The position numbers were made by a program, and so were the translations under genes. The notes beneath the pieces are model-generated. The model ran no database searches and was not told the DNA's origin. It saw nothing but the letters and a program-made list of their open reading frames with translations. Shown here one piece after another: positions 59,199 to 64,000 of a stretch of DNA of 64,000 nt. Position 1 is the stretch's first letter. Each line of letters begins with the position of its first letter. The DNA comes from Vibrio orientalis CIP 102891 = ATCC 33934. GTDB lineage: Bacteria > Pseudomonadota > Gammaproteobacteria > Enterobacterales > Vibrionaceae. The stretch is from positions 1,550,001 through 1,614,000 of the forward strand of contig NZ_ACZV01000005.1 of assembly GCF_000176235.1 (NCBI RefSeq), in the 5' to 3' direction.

Positions 59199-60353
59199 TT
59201 AAGACGCTTTTTTGGCCGCACTGCGTCGCCCTAGCAAATAACCTAAGCCAAGTGGAGCAAAGAAAATCGCAACAATAAAGAGGATAAAGTAAATGATGGT
59301 ACTCTTAATTAACTCAACCAGTTTATCGACGGCTAAGGTAACGACATCTTGAGAAACCTTATCAATATCTTGAGTAAACTGCTCACGTTCAGCGCTAATG
59401 ATCAACGCAATTTCTGCACGCTCTCTTGCGACCATTTTCTCTAGAGCTTCACGCTCTAAGCTCAATTGCTCAATACGCTGAGTGGTACGCTGGTCAATCT
59501 CTTGAACCAAAGGCTCCAGTTGAATCGACATCTGACGGGCAAGATCTTCCATATACTGAGGGTTGTTCTCAACAAAGTCTTGGAATGACTCGGACGTCGC
59601 TTGCAAGCTCTGAAGCGTCTGAGTTAACTGCTCACCGCTAATAGAGCTATTTAGTGCGATAAGCTGAGCTTTCCATGTCATTAATTTTGGCGTTTGCTCT
59701 GACACGAGGCTGAGTCGATCAGACACGTCGCCGAGAGCTTCTGGCATGGTACCTAAGGTCGAAACAGCTTCATCTTCACTGATCTGGTTTGCTTCAAGCC
59801 ATGCTCGGTAAGCGGGTGTTCTAATAAAGCTTAAGTCTTCAAATGGGTGAGTCTTGGCAAATTCAATAACAAACTGTTGAGTTTGAGAGTAACTCGCACC
59901 TTTAAGCAACGATTTCGCGAGCTTATTAATGTCAGCCGCTAGCTCTGTTGAAACGCGCTTTGCATCATCGTTAACAAATAGCTCCTGGCCGGCACCACGA
60001 TTAAAAAACTGGTTCATTTGCTCAGTAAACACCCAGCTATCGATAAGCGCAGCCATTGGAGACACTTGGTAGGAAGAACGTTGCAAGCCTTCTTCTGCAT
60101 TTATTTTCCATAGCAATACGTAAGATTGATACAGTTTATCTTGAGGGTCGTATTGTTCAGCTGTGGCGTCCGCAGCTTGCTCTACTTGCGCAAAAAACTG
60201 ATGGGTATACTCACGCGTCATTAAACGCATATTGAGCTCTTGTTGTGTCAAAGGCGTTGTCTGGCTATCAATTTTCACTTCAAGTAGTGAACACCCTGAG
60301 ATAGGAAGGACGAAAGCTAACAGCCATAGAACAGGTAGGCGGCGAAGCAGCAT
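59199..60353 (-). CDS. Predicted lipoprotein with coiled coil and C-terminal membrane helix
   Basis: 384 residues. The signal peptide ends in the lipobox PISGC (Cys 21), so a lipid-anchored N-terminus is likely. A long helical periplasmic region follows, with strong coiled coil at about 285-345 (QRIEQLSLEREALEKMVARE). A hydrophobic helix (about 352-375, IIYFILFIVAIFFAPLGLGYLL) precedes a basic tail. Lipid anchor plus membrane helix is unusual. Database labels for such Vibrio proteins (for example chemotaxis protein) are not supported by any MCP signalling motif here. Function unknown. It lies 63 bases after the Hpt gene on the same strand. Confidence 0.8.
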   Translation of the reverse strand: MLLRRLPVLWLLAFVLPISGCSLLEVKIDSQTTPLTQQELNMRLMTREYTHQFFAQVEQAADATAEQYDPQDKLYQSYVLLWKINAEEGLQRSSYQVSPMAALIDSWVFTEQMNQFFNRGAGQELFVNDDAKRVSTELAADINKLAKSLLKGASYSQTQQFVIEFAKTHPFEDLSFIRTPAYRAWLEANQISEDEAVSTLGTMPEALGDVSDRLSLVSEQTPKLMTWKAQLIALNSSISGEQLTQTLQSLQATSESFQDFVENNPQYMEDLARQMSIQLEPLVQEIDQRTTQRIEQLSLEREALEKMVARERAEIALIISAEREQFTQDIDKVSQDVVTLAVDKLVELIKSTIIYFILFIVAIFFAPLGLGYLLGRRSAAKKAS

Positions 60354-60415
60354 ATAACCTCACATGCAGAATTAAAAAAAGCCAAGCACTATACAATCCT
60401 TAAGTCAGGATGAAG

Positions 60416-61651
60416 TCAACTCTCTACTTTCGCGTTCTCTTTTAGGAAAATTCTTGCTTCTTCAAGGGCATTGTCCAATCGGACCTTGAGTTCATCGAGT
60501 AAATCAGGAACCGCAGTGATATCTTCTTTTATCGCAATTTCAACTTTACTTGCCGACTCTCTCAATTTTGAAGCACCTAGGTTGCCTCCAACTCCTTTCA
60601 AGCTATGCGCTTTTCGTTGCGCTTCTTCTGGAGAATCCGTAAGTAAACTAGTGATTTTTTCGACATCCCCATTGTGATCTTCGATAAAGACTTCCAACAG
60701 CATGCAAACCGATTCCACATCTTGATTCAATGAATCCAACATCTTAGCGAAATCTATCTCAGGATCCCCCAACTCAGCCTCTACTGGTGAATCAACCACG
60801 GGAGGATGAGACTGCTCTTTGTTACTTTCATGTGCTTCAGCATCTTGTGACTGACTATTCGATAGATCTGCCGAGGTCACGCGTACAGAACCTGTCGCAA
60901 TATTAATTAACCAAAGGTAGCCCACCATAGTGAGAAAACTGACCAAAATGCCAAGCCAAATATGTCGAGTCAGAAGCTGATTAAACTCATTCCGTTGCAA
61001 AGCGATTTGAGCATGGACATCATGAGTAATAAGTTTATCGACAATGTATTGCCCTTGAGCGTAGCCCCCTAACACAGTAGAAATCTGCGCGAGTACCTGC
61101 TGTAAGTCTTGCCGTTGCTGCAACGGTAATTTAGTTGATAGATAATAGACTTGATCGAGCTCGCGATAGATGGCGGGACTAGAACCGTTATCACTATACA
61201 TCGCGTCTAAAACGTTAGCACTCAGGCGCAGGTAGAGCTCAGATACACTCTGTTGCTCTTTATAGCCTTCTCGCATGCCACGGATCTGCTCAACCAGATT
61301 CAAGAGGTCTAAGTTATTATCAAGATAAATTTGAGTTTGTTCGATAAAGCGATCGGTGGTGAACAGTAACTGATGAATATCAGGCAGGAACCAGCTTTTT
61401 TTGTAGTGAGTATCGATTTGTAAGCGTAAAGCGTAAATCAGTTGGATATTGAGCGCTTGAGTATCGGCCATGTGGGTTCGATACGGAGAATCAAAGGTAA
61501 GGGTTTCACGGAGCTCTTGAATGCCACTCCCTAGCTCGTAGATTTGCTCTTTGGTTTCACTCGTTGATCGGTAACTAGTCGCAAGTAAACCGATACAAAT
61601 TAACCATAGGCTAAGTAGCAACCAGCCAAATTTGAGAGCTCTGCCTTCCAT
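60416..61651 (-). CDS. Membrane-bound histidine phosphotransfer (Hpt) protein
   Basis: 411 residues from the ATG at 61649-61651 (MEGRALKFGWLLLSLWL), with AGGACA upstream. TM1 at about 8-26 and TM2 at about 237-257 (WLGILVSFLTMVGYLWLINIA) enclose a helical periplasmic domain of about 210 residues. The cytoplasmic Hpt domain (about 315-411) carries the phospho-His in AHSLKGVGGNLGASKL near 352. There is no kinase or receiver domain. It could be the phosphotransfer partner of a hybrid kinase lacking Hpt, such as the one at 32652; that link is inference. Confidence 0.88.
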   Translation of the reverse strand: MEGRALKFGWLLLSLWLICIGLLATSYRSTSETKEQIYELGSGIQELRETLTFDSPYRTHMADTQALNIQLIYALRLQIDTHYKKSWFLPDIHQLLFTTDRFIEQTQIYLDNNLDLLNLVEQIRGMREGYKEQQSVSELYLRLSANVLDAMYSDNGSSPAIYRELDQVYYLSTKLPLQQRQDLQQVLAQISTVLGGYAQGQYIVDKLITHDVHAQIALQRNEFNQLLTRHIWLGILVSFLTMVGYLWLINIATGSVRVTSADLSNSQSQDAEAHESNKEQSHPPVVDSPVEAELGDPEIDFAKMLDSLNQDVESVCMLLEVFIEDHNGDVEKITSLLTDSPEEAQRKAHSLKGVGGNLGASKLRESASKVEIAIKEDITAVPDLLDELKVRLDNALEEARIFLKENAKVES

Positions 61652-61929
61652 TGTCCTGCCTGTATTCAATAAACCCCTGTAATACAAGCATATACACAAT
61701 ATTCCTTCTTTGCACTACTCATACAAACAACCAAACCGCTCTTTCCATTTTTTGTGGAGTTATACAATTTTTAACACTCCTGCTCTAACATTACGTAGAT
61801 ACCCAGCCTCTATGAACCCATCTCTCTTTTTATGAAGTGATACGAATGCACTTGATCTAATGGAATTATGCTTGTTACCTATATCGTTAACATAACCTCC
61901 GGATATCTCGACGATGTTCGGTATATTTG
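61652..61929. other. Non-coding stretch with an open fragment lacking a start
   Basis: The minus strand is open from about 61930 to a stop at 61760 (about 56 codons, ending RAGVLKIV). It has no start codon with a ribosome site and no recognised family. It may be debris next to the decayed transposase. Confidence 0.4.
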
Positions 61930-62395
61930 CTTACAAACAATACTACAGCATTAAAGGCTGCTTGAAACTGCTCAGCAACAGCCACTCTCATCTTTGTTTG
62001 GCTGTTTTTACTTGAACGACAACATGGGCCTTCTTTCTGCGATTTTCTCTAGTGTATCGCGTTGACAATGTAGAGCGTCAACTGTGATAACGCTGCCTTG
62101 TACATTAATTACATCAAGCTTTTAGCGAACAACGCTAATCTCACTGTTCTTGTTTTCAGTCGATTTATGGCTTAGAACAAGCCCCCGTTTAGTATCATAA
62201 GAAGTCACCAATTGTAGTGCTGTTTTCTCGTCATTTCAGTACGAGCCACGCAGTACTTTTCCATCAAATGCAATGATGGGCCTATTTTGACTCTTGTTGT
62301 TCGTTAATCCAGAGAGCTAGTGCCTCAAGCAAAGGCTCCGCGACAACACGCGCTATGGTGTGTCGTCGGGGGATCCCGTGTTCAAAATGGCTGTG
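61930..62395 (-). pseudogene. Decayed ISAs1-family (H-repeat type) transposase
   Basis: Pieces of an ISAs1 transposase can be read in several minus-strand frames: FEHGIPRRHTIARVVAEP, EALALWINEQQESK, IAFDGKVLRGSY, ALQLVTSYDTKRGLVLSHK, then VITVDALHCQRDTLEKIAE, KAHVVVQVK and AVAEQFQAAFNAV. They are separated by frameshifts and in-frame stops. IAFDGK and TVDALHCQ contain the first and second catalytic Asp of the DDE triad. Both ends of the element are missing and no terminal repeats were seen. Long-dead copy. Confidence 0.85.
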
Positions 62396-62561
62396 TAACT
62401 AAGGATTTAGAGGTCTTAAATCTGTTTACAAAGTGCGATCCTGCTTTGCACTAAAGTCAAAATCTCATGAAGTAATACCATTTATTAGCGTCACAGTTAA
62501 AATCGTAAGTTACTTATTTAACTCAATCGAATACTCCAATCGTTCGGATAATCGAAAATGA
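62396..62561. other. Gap between transposase remnant and LysR gene
   Basis: No gene or clear signal seen. It forms the left flank of the AT-rich LysR-MFS pair. Confidence 0.4.
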
Positions 62562-63500
62562 TTACATTTTCTGATGCGAAATATTATTCGAATGTTCAAA
62601 CAACCTAGCTCTCAGGTAGCGATGAAACGGATCATGCTCCATAAGAGAATGCCAATATAAATAACTATTACCTGACGTCAGTTCCTCAATAATGTTTAGT
62701 TTGATGAGATCAGACCTAGCAGCAACAACATCTGGAAGTAAACTCACATAATCCGTTTCCTGCAAATAGTCGATGATTGAACTATACTGCGAAAAATTAA
62801 GTACTGTATTTTGATTGATCTCGTTTCGATCGACATTACGGTTGAATTCTCGGATTAACTCTCCATGATAGACAAATTGAATATATCCATAAGAGTATGT
62901 CTCTTTAATGTTGATAGGAGCTTCATTTTTGTTTAGAGGGTGATTTTTCCTTACGTATATAGAATAAGAGTAATTTCCGATTTTTAACTGATGAATGTTA
63001 TTAGAAAGACCACTAAAGTTTCCGACTAAAAAGTCCAACTTTCCTTGATTTAAGTCTTCTACACAACCATCGTATCGCCCTAAAATTTCAAACTTCACTT
63101 TCTTTTCATATTTTTCGCTAATTGATGCAAGTACTGAAGCACTATTATTGGTCATCGCACCATCAATCATACATATTCTATACTGTTCTTTAGTAGGTTG
63201 AGTAATACCTTCCAATTGATTATATATTTGGAAGGTAGAATTGAAAATATTTTCCAGCTGAGGGAATATCTTATCCGATAATGGAGTCAACATCATTTTA
63301 TTATTTGTTCGTACCAGCAATTTATCATTAAATATTCGCCTTAATTTATTCAGTTGTTGACTAACTGCTGATTGTGACACAAATATTTCGTCTGCCACTC
63401 TACTGACATGCTTATATTTAAGTAATAAATATAATGTTATAATCAAATTTTGGTCATGTTTTACGATGAGCTTAATATTCATATTCATAGCAACATTCAT
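62562..63500 (-). CDS. LysR-family regulator (LeuO/NodD-like) linked to an MFS gene
   Basis: About 312 residues if the ATG at 63498-63500 is used; ATGs at 63488 and 63482 are also possible and no strong ribosome site decides. HTH: HVSRVADEIFVSQSAVSQQLNKLRR, then FNDKLLVRTNNKMMLTPLS, the pattern of the LeuO/NodD/PecT branch. The effector domain is divergent. Base composition is much more AT-rich than the housekeeping genes. It begins 20 bases after the MFS stop on the same strand, so it probably regulates that gene or its operon. Confidence 0.85.
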   Translation of the reverse strand: MNVAMNMNIKLIVKHDQNLIITLYLLLKYKHVSRVADEIFVSQSAVSQQLNKLRRIFNDKLLVRTNNKMMLTPLSDKIFPQLENIFNSTFQIYNQLEGITQPTKEQYRICMIDGAMTNNSASVLASISEKYEKKVKFEILGRYDGCVEDLNQGKLDFLVGNFSGLSNNIHQLKIGNYSYSIYVRKNHPLNKNEAPINIKETYSYGYIQFVYHGELIREFNRNVDRNEINQNTVLNFSQYSSIIDYLQETDYVSLLPDVVAARSDLIKLNIIEELTSGNSYLYWHSLMEHDPFHRYLRARLFEHSNNISHQKM

Positions 63501-63519
63501 CTTCAAAATTGTTAATTTA

Positions 63520-64000
63520 CTATTGAACTGATCGGCCAATAGGAATGCTTAACAAGCTGATTAACCCTCCTATAGCCAATGTTATTTTTATCCCATAATT
63601 TCTAGCATTATTATTAATACCATCTAGATTAGGAGGAATGGAAATATTGTTGTTTGATAACAGAAACTTCAAATCTTCATTAGACATAAAATCAAATAAA
63701 TTTGTTATCGAATTAATTTCAATGCCACTAATGTGGTGTATTAGTGATGCTTGCAAATATTGACTAGAGAAATATGATAGAGCCCCTCCAAAAATTGTAA
63801 CTCCAGCCACATAACCAATATTCTTAGATGACACTTGAGCTCCTGATGACTGTTGTGCATAATATTCTCCGACAGCAAGGTTGACGGATATATTCGCTCG
63901 ACTAGCAAGCATACCGCAACCACTACCAATGAGCATCATCCAGAAAGAAATATTATGGATAGATATTCCATTGTATATAAGTTGACTCAATAAAAAAATA
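63520..64000 (-). CDS. MFS transporter, C-terminal part (5' end outside window)
   Basis: The frame is open from the right edge to the stop at 63520, giving at least 160 residues. LASRANISVNLAVGEYY and the segment SSKNIGYVAGVTIFGGALSYF resemble the late helices of 14-TM DHA2-type drug efflux proteins (the AGxxSG...GxxxGxAxxG pattern). After a long soluble loop (about 100 bases from the end) comes the last helix IKITLAIGGLISLLSIPIG. AT-rich like the adjacent LysR gene. The start lies beyond base 64000. Substrate unknown. Confidence 0.7.
   Translation of the reverse strand, partial: IFLLSQLIYNGISIHNISFWMMLIGSGCGMLASRANISVNLAVGEYYAQQSSGAQVSSKNIGYVAGVTIFGGALSYFSSQYLQASLIHHISGIEINSITNLFDFMSNEDLKFLLSNNNISIPPNLDGINNNARNYGIKITLAIGGLISLLSIPIGRSVQ

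Noticed and set aside
61760..61930. Open minus-strand stretch ending RAGVLKIV
   Set aside because: No start codon with a ribosome site, no recognised family, and adjacent to transposase debris; probably chance or a relic.

Overview
The window reads as a segment of the large chromosome of a Vibrio species (Gammaproteobacteria). Gene order matches the Vibrio cholerae run pyrF-lapB-lapA-ihfB-rpsA-cmk-comEA-ppiD-hupB-lon-clpX-clpP-tig-dctB/D-dctM/Q/P. After it come folD, nupC, minCDE, adhE-ychE and asd-nhaC, also familiar Vibrio neighbours. No rRNA, CRISPR array, intact insertion sequence or prophage was seen. One tRNA-Arg (anticodon TCT) lies beside folD.

Layout. 1-3900: the 5' part of cysB, a membrane-anchored protein of unknown function, the tRNA hydroxylase miaE, and an orphan cytosolic protein with RelA/SpoT-type nucleotide-transfer motifs. 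4100-18400: a long minus-strand housekeeping block for pyrimidine synthesis, LPS control (lapAB), IHF and HU, ribosomal protein S1, CMP kinase, DNA uptake (comEA), periplasmic folding (ppiD), ATP-dependent proteolysis (lon, clpXP) and trigger factor. 18900-25400: the C4-dicarboxylate circuit. The DctB/DctD two-component pair faces the dctPQM TRAP transporter, and a clear sigma-54 promoter precedes dctP. 25786-32354: a sugar ABC transporter, most like the Pseudomonas glucose system GtsABCD, with its own two-component pair just upstream.

32500-41000: signalling genes. These are a hybrid histidine kinase preceded by an overlapping 31-codon ORF, a nitrate/nitrite-sensor-type chemoreceptor, a Vibrio protein of unknown function and a TPR protein with a degenerate receiver domain. 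Between the kinase and the chemoreceptor lies a selO gene reduced to its two ends by an internal deletion. 41000-50600: tRNA-Arg, folD (with a perfect PurR-type palindrome), nupC (with a CRP-type site), two LysR regulators, a lytic transglycosylase, ycgL, minCDE, and a small LysR-linked operon encoding a GST, an NTF2-like protein and a tautomerase. 50600-61700: adhE, ychE, a voltage-gated K+ channel with a C-terminal zinc ribbon, a type IV pilin-like protein, asd, nhaC (with two leader hairpins), a lipoprotein and a membrane-bound phosphotransfer (Hpt) protein.

61700-64000: a decayed ISAs1-family transposase, then an AT-rich LysR gene and the end of an MFS efflux gene. This looks like a recently acquired or variable edge.

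The most unusual items are the RelA/SpoT-like orphan, the selO deletion scar, the coupled leader ORF of the hybrid kinase, the structured nhaC leader and the S1-leader hairpin with a GGA loop. No clear multi-gene novel system was found. All family assignments come from reading the translations; no database search was run.
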